The position numbers and the translations under genes were made by a program. The notes under the pieces are model-generated. The model was not told the origin of the DNA, did no database searches, and worked only from the letters and a program-made list of their open reading frames with translations. From Burkholderia pseudomultivorans (GTDB taxonomy: Bacteria > Pseudomonadota > Gammaproteobacteria > Burkholderiales > Burkholderiaceae), in the NCBI RefSeq assembly GCF_001718415.1, contig NZ_CP013378.1:806001-870000 (forward strand): a DNA stretch of 64,000 nt, given 5' to 3'. Shown one piece after another: positions 18,657 through 26,814 of this stretch (position 1 is its first letter; each line of letters opens with the position of its first letter).

Positions 18657-19922
18657 TCAGAAATCCGGATGCTGTGCGCCGGACACGTTGGTGGTGGATC
18701 GCGTGGTACGCAGCGCCTGCAGCCGGGTGTCGAATTCGTTCAGCACTGCATCGCGCGACAGGACGGCCTCGGCGAACGTGCGTCCGGCCTGGCCGAGCCG
18801 CACCCGCTCCCCCCCATCCCCCGCCAGCGCATCGATCGCCGACGCAAGCGCATCGGGATTGCCCGGCGGCACCACCACGCCGCGCTGCGCCACCACATCA
18901 TGCAGCTCCGTCCCCGGGCTGGCCATCGCGATCACCGCGCGGCCGCTCGCGAACATCCCGGTCAGCTTCGACGGCATCACGAGATCGGCTGCATCGGCGC
19001 GTTGCGGAAGGACGTGGATGTCTGCGAGGTTCAGCAGCTCGTTGAGCCGGCTGACGGGCTGCAGCTCCATGAACCGGCAGTTGCCGAGCCCGCCGCAGCG
19101 CGCGATGAGGTCGTCGCGCGCGGGGCCGTTGCCGCAGAAGACGAACACCAGGTTGTCGCGCGACACGAGTCGCTGCGCCGCGCCGGCCAGAATCTCCAGT
19201 CCTTGCTTCGCCCCCATGTTGCCGGAATAGAGCACCACGACCGCGTTCGGCGAGATGGACAGCGTGGCCCGCAACTCGCTCGGCCGCTTCAGCGGATAAA
19301 TCGAGTGCGTATCCGCCCAGTTCGCGAAGTGCACGAGCCGGTGCGTATCGATGCCCTTGCGCGTCGCATGCTCGATCATCTTTCCCGAGATCGTCGACAC
19401 GGTATCGAAGCGTTTCAGCAACCCGCGCTCGAGGGCGAGCACCGCGCGCTTCAGCAGCGAGCCTTTCAGCATGCCGAGGTTGAACGCCGCATCGACCTCG
19501 TAGTCCTGGATGTGAATCCACGCGTGCGCACCGGTCAGCCGCGCGACGAGCCATCCCGCGGGCGCATTCAACAGGCTCGGCGCGATGCAGATGACGACGT
19601 CGGGCCGCCACAGCGCGTGCCGCAGCATCAGCGGCAGGCTGGATATCGCAAAGCTCGCGAGGTGCACGATGCGCCGCACGCCGCTCGGCCGCGACGGCAC
19701 CCACAGCGGTGCGCGCCACAGCGCGACGCCGCCGCGCTGTTCGGTCGAATAGCGCAGGGCCGGGTATCCGCTGGCGATGCGCCATTCCGGGTAGTACGGC
19801 GGCGCACATACGACTCGCACCGAATGGCCTTTTTCGGCGAGCGTTTCCGCCATCTCGGCGGTGTACTTGCCGATGCCGGTCAGCTCCGGGGCGTAGTTGA
19901 TGCCGTAGACGAGAATCTTCAT
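18657..19922 (-). CDS. WcaI-like glycosyltransferase (GT4)
   Basis: A 421-residue glycosyltransferase beginning [21 protein letters not shown], the N-terminus of WcaI-type (colanic acid fucosyltransferase-like) enzymes. An upstream in-frame extension is discarded because the conserved start is the ATG at 19922. It contains [50 protein letters not shown] and [20 protein letters not shown], the donor-binding loop of the family. It lies between PAP2 and ugd in the minus-strand unit. With gmd/fcl present, a fucosyl donor is attractive but unproven. Confidence 0.93.
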   Translation of the reverse strand: MKILVYGINYAPELTGIGKYTAEMAETLAEKGHSVRVVCAPPYYPEWRIASGYPALRYSTEQRGGVALWRAPLWVPSRPSGVRRIVHLASFAISSLPLMLRHALWRPDVVICIAPSLLNAPAGWLVARLTGAHAWIHIQDYEVDAAFNLGMLKGSLLKRAVLALERGLLKRFDTVSTISGKMIEHATRKGIDTHRLVHFANWADTHSIYPLKRPSELRATLSISPNAVVVLYSGNMGAKQGLEILAGAAQRLVSRDNLVFVFCGNGPARDDLIARCGGLGNCRFMELQPVSRLNELLNLADIHVLPQRADAADLVMPSKLTGMFASGRAVIAMASPGTELHDVVAQRGVVVPPGNPDALASAIDALAGDGGERVRLGQAGRTFAEAVLSRDAVLNEFDTRLQALRTTRSTTNVSGAQHPDF

Positions 19923-20065
19923 CGGCTTCCAGCGAGAGAAGGGAAAATGGTGCAGTGCATGACACGCGCATTGTCGGCAATGCCCATCGCGCAAGGCCGA
20001 CAGAATATTGATCCGTACCGCCAATCATCGGTCGCGAGTGCCGCACCGGAAGATGCGCATTTCGC

Positions 20066-20647
20066 TCAGAAATGACGCGCGCACAGAAACCACGAATACC
20101 TGTCGATCGCCGCCTGAATCGGCGCATGATGTCCGTACGCGATCCCGGATGCCACCAGCACGGAACAAGCCGCCAGCGGGCGCAGCCACGGCGGCAGAAT
20201 CGGCGCATCCTTCCACCGCTTCAGCAGCAGCATCGTGACGAGCACGCCGAGCATCCAGCCCGCGATCACTTCGGACGCGGTATGCGCATCGACGTGTACG
20301 CGCGCGACGCCGATCGTCGCGGCGAGCGCAAACCCGGGAAACAGCGCCGGACCGGTATGAACGTGCCATCCGTCGTGCAGCAACAGCAGGCACGCCATGG
20401 GCCACACGGTGGCGGCAAGCATCGTGTGGCCGCTGATCACGCGGAAATCGAGCGAGCGAATCTCCACTCCGCAGCCGGCATACAGAACCTTGGTGAGCCC
20501 GACCAGCAGCATCGCGGCGGCGCTCAGCATCAGCCACCACAGCGCGATGCGCCAGCCGTACAGCGAGCGCGTGAGCCACGCGAAACAGACGGCGGCGAGC
20601 GGCAACGTCAGCGCCGCGTCGCCGAGGTTGCCGATGGCGAGCCACAT
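20066..20647 (-). CDS. PAP2-superfamily lipid phosphatase-like membrane protein
   Basis: A 193-residue protein with four to six membrane helices. Two of the three PAP2 motifs are visible: SGHTM (PSGH-type) and ARVHVDAHTASEVIAGWMLG (SRxxxxxHxxxD-type, with the final acid being Glu). The first motif (KxxxxxxRP) is not clear. Family members dephosphorylate undecaprenyl diphosphate or other phospholipids in the membrane. In an operon with galU and ugd, a role in recycling undecaprenyl carrier or trimming a lipid-linked EPS precursor is plausible but unproven. Gaps of 95 and 143 bp separate it from its neighbours. Confidence 0.82.
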   Translation of the reverse strand: MWLAIGNLGDAALTLPLAAVCFAWLTRSLYGWRIALWWLMLSAAAMLLVGLTKVLYAGCGVEIRSLDFRVISGHTMLAATVWPMACLLLLHDGWHVHTGPALFPGFALAATIGVARVHVDAHTASEVIAGWMLGVLVTMLLLKRWKDAPILPPWLRPLAACSVLVASGIAYGHHAPIQAAIDRYSWFLCARHF

Positions 20648-20742
20648 CCCGGACCCCGTTGGTCGAAACCTTCACGTCAAATGCGCGCCGCGCGAACGCG
20701 GCTGCGCGGCGCTTCATGCAGCCCCGGGATGCGCGAGCGTCG

Positions 20743-21627
20743 TCACGCGACGAGCTGCTCCGCCATGCGCGCGACCAGGTACTGCTCGAAGTCCGCCGCG
20801 ACTTCCGGATGGCGCAGCGCGAATTCGACCGTCGCCTTCAGGTAGCCGAGCTTGCTGCCGCAATCGAAGCGCGTGCCGTCGTATCGGTATGCGAGCACCT
20901 GTTCGTCGGAGAGCAGCGACTGGATCGCGTCGGTCAGCTGCAATTCACCGCCGGCGCCGGGCTTCAGTCCGCGAAGATGCGTGAAGATCTTCGGCTTCAG
21001 CACATAGCGGCCGACGACACCGAAATTCGACGGCGCTTTCGCCGGCTCGGGCTTCTCGACGATGCCCGACAGCTTGAACAGATCGTCTTCCCAGCGCTTG
21101 CCGTCGATCACGCCATACGACCTCGAGTCTTCCGCGGCGATTTCCTCGACGCCGATGACCGACGCGTGATAGTGGTCGAATACGTTGATCATCTGGCGCA
21201 GCACCGGTGTCGGGCCGTCGAGCAGATCGTCGGCGAGGATCACCGCGAACGGATTGTCACCGACGAGTTTCTCGGCGCACATCACGGCATGGCCGAGGCC
21301 GAGCGCTTCGGCCTGGCGCACGTAGAAGCAATCGACATGGCTCGGCTTGATGCTGCGCACCAGCGAAAGCAGTTTCTCCTTGCCGCGCGCCTCGAGTTCG
21401 GCCTCGATCTCGTACGACTTGTCGAAGTGATCCTCGATCGCGCGCTTGCTGCGCCCGGTCACGAAGATCATCTCGGTAATGCCCGCCTCAATCGCTTCCT
21501 CGACCGCATACTGGATCAACGGTTTGTCCACGACCGGCAGCATCTCCTTCGGGCTCGCCTTGGTGGCTGGCAGGAAGCGTGTGCCCAGCCCGGCGACCGG
21601 AAATACGGCTTTCGTCACTTTCAACAT
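20743..21627 (-). CDS. galU: UTP-glucose-1-phosphate uridylyltransferase
   Basis: GalU makes UDP-glucose from UTP and glucose-1-phosphate. The 294-residue protein starts [20 protein letters not shown] with the nucleotidyl-transfer loop [19 protein letters not shown]. The family strings [29 protein letters not shown] and [13 protein letters not shown] follow. The ATG at 21627 is preferred over an upstream start because it begins the conserved domain. It is the first gene of the minus-strand precursor unit. UDP-glucose from it could feed ugd nearby and also the cellulose synthase encoded a few kilobases away. Confidence 0.96.
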   Translation of the reverse strand: MLKVTKAVFPVAGLGTRFLPATKASPKEMLPVVDKPLIQYAVEEAIEAGITEMIFVTGRSKRAIEDHFDKSYEIEAELEARGKEKLLSLVRSIKPSHVDCFYVRQAEALGLGHAVMCAEKLVGDNPFAVILADDLLDGPTPVLRQMINVFDHYHASVIGVEEIAAEDSRSYGVIDGKRWEDDLFKLSGIVEKPEPAKAPSNFGVVGRYVLKPKIFTHLRGLKPGAGGELQLTDAIQSLLSDEQVLAYRYDGTRFDCGSKLGYLKATVEFALRHPEVAADFEQYLVARMAEQLVA

Positions 21628-21960
21628 AGCGGTGGTTCCATGGGTTCGAGATGAAGAACGGACAACATCGGGTTTCGCCGCACACCGAAGCGTTCGGCGC
21701 GACACGGAACGCCATTCGATGGCCGGCATGCGTGCAATTGGGGAAATCCTAGGATCAATCGCGCGTATGGCGGCGACTGAATCCTGGATGAATCCGACAG
21801 CCCGATGACAGGTAGCGCATGGCGGATTTCATCTTGCGTTTGTCGGCGACGACGTTATTGACAGGCATAGGGTGAGCTTCGGAACCCGGAAACCACGAGC
21901 GTGCCGACGACGCACCGGCGCGACGCATCGCGCTCGACGGCCGTTCAATCAGGAGGGGTC
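21628..21960. other. Divergent intergenic region between galU and the first mini-flhD gene
   Basis: 333 bp with no gene. It must hold the galU promoter and that of the mini-flhD gene. Its main visible feature is the 27-nt element at 21821-21847, shared with the second mini-flhD gene and annotated separately. Confidence 0.5.
21821..21847 (+). promoter_or_regulatory. 27-nt element shared by both mini-flhD upstream regions (copy 1)
   Basis: The sequence ggcggatttcatcttgcg plus the following nine bases matches 22 of 27 positions with 33876-33902. It ends 113 nt before the start codon of its gene; the other copy ends 114 nt before. The conservation and spacing suggest a common promoter, operator or 5' leader. 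No known site was recognised. Confidence 0.45.
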
Positions 21961-22194
21961 ATGGCGGAACAGGACGATATTTTCGGCGCGATCGAAGCGC
22001 TCAACCTCACATACCTCGGCCTCGTGCAACAGATGCTGCAGATCGACCGCGAGGTCGCTGCGCGCGAGCTGGGCATCTCGAACCGGATGGCGGCATGGAT
22101 CATCGCGCTGACACCGGATCAGATCGAGGAACTGGCGAGCCGCAGCGAGCCGCTGTGCGACCTGCGCGAGGAAGTCGTTCCGGCCCGCGCATAA
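21961..22194 (+). CDS. Truncated FlhD-like regulator (mini-FlhD 1)
   Basis: A 77-residue protein that aligns with the first about 75 residues of the flagellar master regulator FlhD (about 116 residues in enterobacteria). The matching pattern is I-x-x-LNLTYLGLVQQML, then LGISNRMAAWIIALTPDQIEELA, then a single Cys near CDLREE, as in FlhD. The C-terminal part of FlhD is absent, and no FlhC gene is adjacent. A strong ribosome binding site (aggagg) precedes the ATG. A paralogue beginning with the same MAEQDDI lies after bcsC, so the pair brackets the cellulose genes. It may act in regulation of EPS, cellulose or motility, but whether it binds DNA or a partner is unknown. Confidence 0.8.
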   Translation: MAEQDDIFGAIEALNLTYLGLVQQMLQIDREVAARELGISNRMAAWIIALTPDQIEELASRSEPLCDLREEVVPARA

Positions 22195-22250
22195 GCGCAA
22201 ACAAGGGCTGGCGGCCGCGTTCGCGTCGCATGTGCGCTTGTCATGCATGA

Positions 22251-22320
22251 AAGATGAATAAGCGTCCAACCAAATATTATTTACGATCGCAATGCAATTG
22301 CAAAAAAGAAGGTTGATAGT
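22251..22320 (+). promoter_or_regulatory. AT-rich segment ahead of the cellulose genes
   Basis: A short AT-rich stretch in otherwise GC-rich DNA, with the palindrome gcaattgc at 22294-22301 and a ttgcaa/tagtgt pair that could be part of a promoter. It lies between the first mini-flhD gene and the small W-rich gene, so it could be the control region for the bcs genes. No specific binding site is recognised. Confidence 0.3.
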
Positions 22321-22355
22321 GTCGCCTTTGAGACTTAATCCACACCGCCGACGCC

Positions 22356-22568
22356 ATGAAAACGACAATTTCCGAGCAGCAGCGCCCCCTCCGTGACGGA
22401 GCCTGGTTTCCTTGCACCGTCCCGCCCGCCGAACCGATGTGGTGCGAAGGCCGTTGGCCCGGCAATCCATGCGGATTCCCCGTGTATTGGGACGGCACGC
22501 GGTGGCGCAGCAAGATTTTCGGCGCCGACGGCGATTTCTGGCGCGCGGATGCGATGCGCGCGGCATAG
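22356..22568 (+). CDS. Small Trp/Pro/Cys-rich protein of unknown function
   Basis: I do not recognise the family. The 70-residue protein has no signal peptide or membrane segment. It is rich in Trp (7), Pro and Gly, with two Cys, and reads WFPCTVPPAEPMWCEGRWPG, then FPVYWDGTRWRSKIFG. The last 25 residues resemble a short beta-hairpin module. No good ribosome binding site is visible, and the upstream 160 bp are AT-rich, so expression is uncertain. It stands between the first mini-flhD gene and bcsD on the same strand. The ordered composition argues for a real gene. Confidence 0.5.
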   Translation: MKTTISEQQRPLRDGAWFPCTVPPAEPMWCEGRWPGNPCGFPVYWDGTRWRSKIFGADGDFWRADAMRAA

Positions 22569-22927
22569 CCGGACGCCGCGGTACGCGCGAACGCCGTTCG
22601 CACTTCATCTCGATGACGCGCCCGCTGCAGCGATCGCTTCGTGCGATGCTGGTGGCGCGCATCGGTCGGCGATGCAACTGCCCGCCATATCGGTCGATCC
22701 GCGACGATCGCCCGCCGACCCCGCCGAGCCGTTCGTTTGATCCATGTCAATCAGCTTGGCGTTTTTCGACTAGATGTCGGGTCACATTCGCCGACTTCGA
22801 TTCGATACGATTCCCGGAAACGCGATCAGGACGATACCCGCACAGGACGTGCGCGATGCGGGACGCCGGTTGCCGGTCAGCGCCGTTTGGGGGCGCGCCG
22901 TTCATTTCTCACCGGGGAGCACGTCCG
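22569..22927. other. Intergenic region upstream of bcsD
   Basis: 359 bp without a supportable gene. The frame of bcsD is open upstream through this region but shows no family signature there, so it is treated as non-coding. A GGGGAG ribosome binding site at 22914-22919 serves the bcsD TTG start. Confidence 0.45.
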
Positions 22928-23392
22928 TTGCAAGATGTTCTGGAGCATTTGCTCGAGCGCCAGGTGTCGCCTCAATGGCGCGGATTCCTCGAAGCATTGG
23001 CCGGCGAGTTTGTCGATCAGCTCGACCACGACGAGTTGCGTCAACTGATGGCGCGCGTCGGCGCGCGCTTCGCGGCCGCACATCCGCTCCCGTCATGCGA
23101 GTCGACGCGCGACCTGGCAATGGCGCTGAACGCGCGGTGGCGCGAAGCGCAGTGGGGCTACGCCGAACTTTCCGACGAACGCGATTTCCTTCGCATCACC
23201 CACTATGCGGCGCCGCTGCGTGCGCTTGGCAGCGGAAATCTGGCATGGTCGACGGCCTTTCTGCAGGGCGCCTACCAGTGCTGGTTCGACAGCGTCGGCG
23301 CGGTGGGCTTGCGCGTGGCGCAGGAGGCGTCCGTCGAAGACGACGCGAGGATCGAACTGCGTATCGCGCGAGCAACGAACCGACCGGCCTGA
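22928..23392 (+). CDS. bcsD: Cellulose synthase subunit D
   Basis: BcsD forms periplasmic cylinders in Komagataeibacter that help glucan chains crystallise. A TTG start at 22928 with GGGGAG 8 nt upstream gives 154 residues, almost the size of AcsD/BcsD (about 156). No ATG or GTG gives a better fit. Family features include PQWRGFLEALAGEFV at the N-terminus, ALNARWREAQWGYAEL in the centre and FLQGAYQCWFDSVGA near the C-terminus. It is the first gene of the bcs block, 36 bp before bcsP. Presence of bcsD marks a type I-like cellulose operon. Confidence 0.88.
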   Translation: MQDVLEHLLERQVSPQWRGFLEALAGEFVDQLDHDELRQLMARVGARFAAAHPLPSCESTRDLAMALNARWREAQWGYAELSDERDFLRITHYAAPLRALGSGNLAWSTAFLQGAYQCWFDSVGAVGLRVAQEASVEDDARIELRIARATNRPA

Positions 23393-23428
23393 CTCGCCGA
23401 CCTCTGCACGACAACGAACGAGCACGCC

Positions 23429-23842
23429 ATGCCGACCTCATCCGATATCGAATCGCTGTTCAAGCGTTTTGGCGGCGACGCCGAGCGCTATCAAGAGATC
23501 CGCGCGGAAGCGGACGCCGAGCGGGCGCGCACGCGCTGGCCGTTGCTCGGTCTCGTCGAACTGGCCGACGGCGCGCCGCCGGAACAGACGCGGCCTGCGT
23601 CGTCGGGCGGCGAGCGGACCCGGTTCGAAGCACGCGCGACCACGGAACACGTCCGTCGCTCCGGCAATACGGAACGGTCCTCCGGCCTGTTGAAAAAACT
23701 GGTCGGCAAGCCGGCAGCGCCGGACGCGACGCGCACACCGGACCCGTCGGAGCCGCTGCTTCGCGTGTTCGACCGGTTGCGCGCCGAAGCGCCTGAAGAG
23801 GGCGTGAGCGCCGAGCTCGCGGCGCGGACGATTCGTCCATGA
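23429..23842 (+). CDS. bcsP: BcsP/BcsR-like cellulose biosynthesis accessory protein
   Basis: A 137-residue protein with a short conserved N-terminus (SSDIESLFKRFGGDAERYQEI) like that of BcsP and, more distantly, enterobacterial BcsR, which assists assembly of the inner-membrane cellulose synthase. The central region is low in complexity and rich in Arg, Thr and Glu. A second conserved patch is EPLLRVFDRLRAEAPE near the C-terminus. Its stop overlaps the bcsQ start by 4 bases (ATGA), giving translational coupling. Assignment depends on the N-terminal motif and the position between bcsD and bcsQ. Confidence 0.75.
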   Translation: MPTSSDIESLFKRFGGDAERYQEIRAEADAERARTRWPLLGLVELADGAPPEQTRPASSGGERTRFEARATTEHVRRSGNTERSSGLLKKLVGKPAAPDATRTPDPSEPLLRVFDRLRAEAPEEGVSAELAARTIRP

Positions 23843-24618
23843 AGATCGTCGCCATTGTTTCGGCAAAGGGCGGCGTCGGAAAGACGATGCTGGCGGCCAA
23901 CCTCGCGTCCTCGATCGCGGCGACGGGGCGGCGGCAGGTCGCCGTCGTCGATCTCGATCCGCAGAACGCGCTGAAGCTGCATTTCGGCGTGCCGCCCGAC
24001 ATGCACGACGGTCTCGCGGACGCGGCGCTCGACGAGCGAAGCTGGCCGTCCGTCGTCGCAGACGGGATGAAGGTGCTGCCGTTCGGCGTCGTCGACGAAG
24101 CGGAGCAGCGTCGCTTCGAGCGCCTGCTCGACCGCGACCCGTCGTGGTTCGCGCACGCGCTCGCGTCGCTCGGCCTGGCCGACGACGACATCGTGATCGT
24201 CGACACGCCGCCCGGCACGTCGGTCTACATGCGCGCGGCGCTGACGGCCGCGCATTTCGTGCTCAACGTCGTGCTCGCCGACGCCGCGTCGTATGCGACG
24301 ATCCCGCAGATGCAGCGGATGATCGACACCTATGCGACGCCCCGCACGGATTTCGTCGGCGAAGGCTATGTCGTCAACCAGGTCGACCAGTCGCGCGAAC
24401 TGGCGCGCGACGTGCTTCGGGTGCTGTGCGACCGGCTGGGCAGGCAACGATTCGCCGGCGTGATTCACGCGGATCAGGGCGTCCCGGAATCGCTCGCGTG
24501 CCGCACGACCGTGCTGCGCTACGACCCGCGCTCGCAGGCCGCGGCCGACCTGAATGCGTGCGGCGCGTGGCTGGTCCGCGCGATCGACGTGCGCGGCGCG
24601 ACGCGGAGCGTCGCATGA
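23839..24618 (+). CDS. bcsQ: Cellulose biosynthesis ParA/MinD-like ATPase
   Basis: A 259-residue SIMIBI-class ATPase. The deviant Walker A KGGVGKT is at residues 10-16, the Walker A' VAVVDLDPQNALKL follows, and the Walker B is IVIVDTPPG. BcsQ (YhjQ) helps localise or assemble the cellulose synthase at the pole and membrane in enterobacteria. The C-terminal block FAGVIHADQGVPESLACRTT is typical of the YhjQ branch rather than chromosomal ParA. It overlaps bcsP and bcsA by 4 bases on each side, so the three genes are translationally linked. Confidence 0.94.
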   Translation: MKIVAIVSAKGGVGKTMLAANLASSIAATGRRQVAVVDLDPQNALKLHFGVPPDMHDGLADAALDERSWPSVVADGMKVLPFGVVDEAEQRRFERLLDRDPSWFAHALASLGLADDDIVIVDTPPGTSVYMRAALTAAHFVLNVVLADAASYATIPQMQRMIDTYATPRTDFVGEGYVVNQVDQSRELARDVLRVLCDRLGRQRFAGVIHADQGVPESLACRTTVLRYDPRSQAAADLNACGAWLVRAIDVRGATRSVA

Positions 24619-26813
24619 CCGCGCCTGCCGACACGCCGCGCGCGCCGACGCTCGACCGCTTCATCGACGCGCTGCCGGCGCCCGGCCGCGCGCTGATGCT
24701 GCCGCTCGGCGCGTTCGCGCTCGTCGCACTCTATTTCGTGTGCACCGTCCCGCTCGACGATATCGAGCAGCTCGCGTTCGCGACCTGCTGCATCGCATCT
24801 GCGCTGGTGTTCCGGCGCGTCGCCGGGCGTTACGCGATGCTCGTCATGATCGTGCTGTCGGTCGTGGCCACCGGCCGCTACATGGTCTGGAGACTCGGCA
24901 CCACGCTGGTGTGGTCGCATCCGCTCGACGCGGCGTGGGGCACGCTGCTCGTGACGGCCGAGGTATATGCGGCGGCGGTCCTGCTGCTCGGCTATTTCCA
25001 GACGGCATGGCCGCTCGGGCGCAAGCCGCTGCCGCTGCCCGTGTCGCGCAACGACTGGCCGACCGTCGACGTGTTCATTCCGACGTACAACGAGCCGCTC
25101 GCGGTCGTCAAGCCGACCGTTTACGCGGCGCTCGCACTCGACTATCCGGCCGACAAGCTGTCGATCCACGTGCTCGACGACGGACGGCGCGACGAATTCA
25201 GGGCGTTCTGCGAATCGGTCGGCGTGCACTGGACGACGCGCGACCACAATCGCGATGCGAAGGCCGGCAATCTCAACGAAGCGCTGAAGATCACGCACGG
25301 CGAATACTTCGCGATCTTCGACTGCGATCACGTGCCGACGCGCTCGTTCCTGCAGATCGGCCTCGGCTGGTTCCTGCGCGATCCGAAACTGTCGATGCTG
25401 CAGACGCCGCATCATTTCTTCTCGCCCGATCCGTTCGAGCGCAACCTCGGCATCTTCAGGGAGGTGCCGAACGAGGGCGAGCTGTTCTACGGCCTCGTGC
25501 AGGACGGCAACGACCTGTGGAATGCGACGTTCTTCTGCGGCTCGTGCGCGCTGCTGCGGCGCTCGATGGTCGAGGAGATCGGCGGCATCGCGACCGAGAC
25601 CGTGACCGAGGATGCGCATACCGCGCTCAAGCTGCATCGCCGCGGTCATACGACGGCCTATCTGTCGATTCCGCAGGCGGCCGGGCTCGCCACCGAGAAC
25701 CTGACGGGGCACATCGGCCAGCGCATCCGCTGGGCGCGCGGCATGACGCAGATCTTCCGGATCGACAACCCGCTGCTCGGGCGCGGCCTGACACTGGGCC
25801 AGCGGCTCTGCTACCTGAACGCGATGATGCATTTCTTCTACGGTGTTCCGCGACTCGTGTTCCTGACCGCGCCGCTGTCGTTCCTGTTCTTCAACGCCCA
25901 TGTGATCCACGCTTCCGCGACGACGCTGGCGCTCTATGCGCTGCCGCACGTGCTGCACGCGAACGTGACGAACTCGCGCATGCAGCGCTGGTTCAGGCAT
26001 TCGTTCTGGGCGGAAGTCTACGAGTCGGTGCTGGCGTCGTACATCGCGTTGCCGACGCTGCTCGCGCTGATCAATCCGCGGCTCGGCAAGTTCAACGTGA
26101 CGGCCAAGGGCGAACGCATCGACAAGGGCTACTTCGACTGGGCCATTTCCAAGCCATACCTGAGCCTGATGGTGCTGAACCTCGTCGGCGCGGCCGCGGG
26201 CATCGCGCATATCGCGCTCAGCCGGCACGGCGGCAGCGAAGCGCAGACGACGGCCTTCAACCTCGCATGGACGGCCTACAACATCCTGATCCTCGGCGTC
26301 GCCGTGTCGGCGGCGAACGAGCGTCGCCAGGTGCGCGTCGCGCATCGCGTCGAAGCGTCGATTCCGGTCATGCTGCGGTTTGCGAACGGCCGGACGCTCG
26401 CGTGCGAGACCCGCGACTATTCGGAAGGCGGCATCGGCGTGATCGTGCCCGACGACGTCGGCATTCCGCTCGGCGAAGCGGTGACCGTGTCGCTGTTCAC
26501 AGGCGTCGACGAGTACGCGTTTCCCGGCACGATCGAATATGTCGAGCGCGGGCGCGTCGGCATGCGGTTCGACAACCTGTCGCAGCGCCAGGAGTTCGAG
26601 CTCGTCAGCTCGACCTTCGCGCGCGCGGACGCATGGATCGACTGGGGCGCCGGCCGGCGTCCCGACTCGCCGCCGCGCGCGTTCCTGCATGTTCTGCAGG
26701 TCAGCCTGCGGGGATTCCGGCGATTCGTGTCGCGTCTGTACGCCGACCTGCGCGCATGGCGGCGCGTCCGCCGTCACGATGACGATACGGCCAACGCAAC
26801 AACAGAAAAATGA
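24615..26813 (+). CDS. bcsA: Cellulose synthase catalytic subunit (UDP-forming), PilZ-regulated
   Basis: BcsA polymerises UDP-glucose into beta-1,4-glucan and threads the chain through the inner membrane. The 732-residue protein has N-terminal membrane helices, then the GT2 catalytic domain: DDG in VLDDGRRDEF, D236-C-D238, T331-E-D333 and Q369-R-I-R-W373. More helices follow, then a PilZ domain with the c-di-GMP motifs R570-x3-R574 and D601-x-S-x-x-G606. All canonical residues are present, so the enzyme should be active and c-di-GMP dependent. The ATG at 24615 overlaps the bcsQ stop. Confidence 0.98.
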   Translation: MTAPADTPRAPTLDRFIDALPAPGRALMLPLGAFALVALYFVCTVPLDDIEQLAFATCCIASALVFRRVAGRYAMLVMIVLSVVATGRYMVWRLGTTLVWSHPLDAAWGTLLVTAEVYAAAVLLLGYFQTAWPLGRKPLPLPVSRNDWPTVDVFIPTYNEPLAVVKPTVYAALALDYPADKLSIHVLDDGRRDEFRAFCESVGVHWTTRDHNRDAKAGNLNEALKITHGEYFAIFDCDHVPTRSFLQIGLGWFLRDPKLSMLQTPHHFFSPDPFERNLGIFREVPNEGELFYGLVQDGNDLWNATFFCGSCALLRRSMVEEIGGIATETVTEDAHTALKLHRRGHTTAYLSIPQAAGLATENLTGHIGQRIRWARGMTQIFRIDNPLLGRGLTLGQRLCYLNAMMHFFYGVPRLVFLTAPLSFLFFNAHVIHASATTLALYALPHVLHANVTNSRMQRWFRHSFWAEVYESVLASYIALPTLLALINPRLGKFNVTAKGERIDKGYFDWAISKPYLSLMVLNLVGAAAGIAHIALSRHGGSEAQTTAFNLAWTAYNILILGVAVSAANERRQVRVAHRVEASIPVMLRFANGRTLACETRDYSEGGIGVIVPDDVGIPLGEAVTVSLFTGVDEYAFPGTIEYVERGRVGMRFDNLSQRQEFELVSSTFARADAWIDWGAGRRPDSPPRAFLHVLQVSLRGFRRFVSRLYADLRAWRRVRRHDDDTANATTEK

Positions 26814-26814
26814 C

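Noticed and set aside
21858..21863. TTGACA -35 box upstream of the first mini-flhD gene
   Set aside because: No -10 hexamer at 16-18 bp; treated as chance.
22206..22221. Sigma-54-like promoter (tggc...gc) upstream of the cellulose genes
   Set aside because: The spacing between the GG and GC elements is one base too long and the -12 box is poor.
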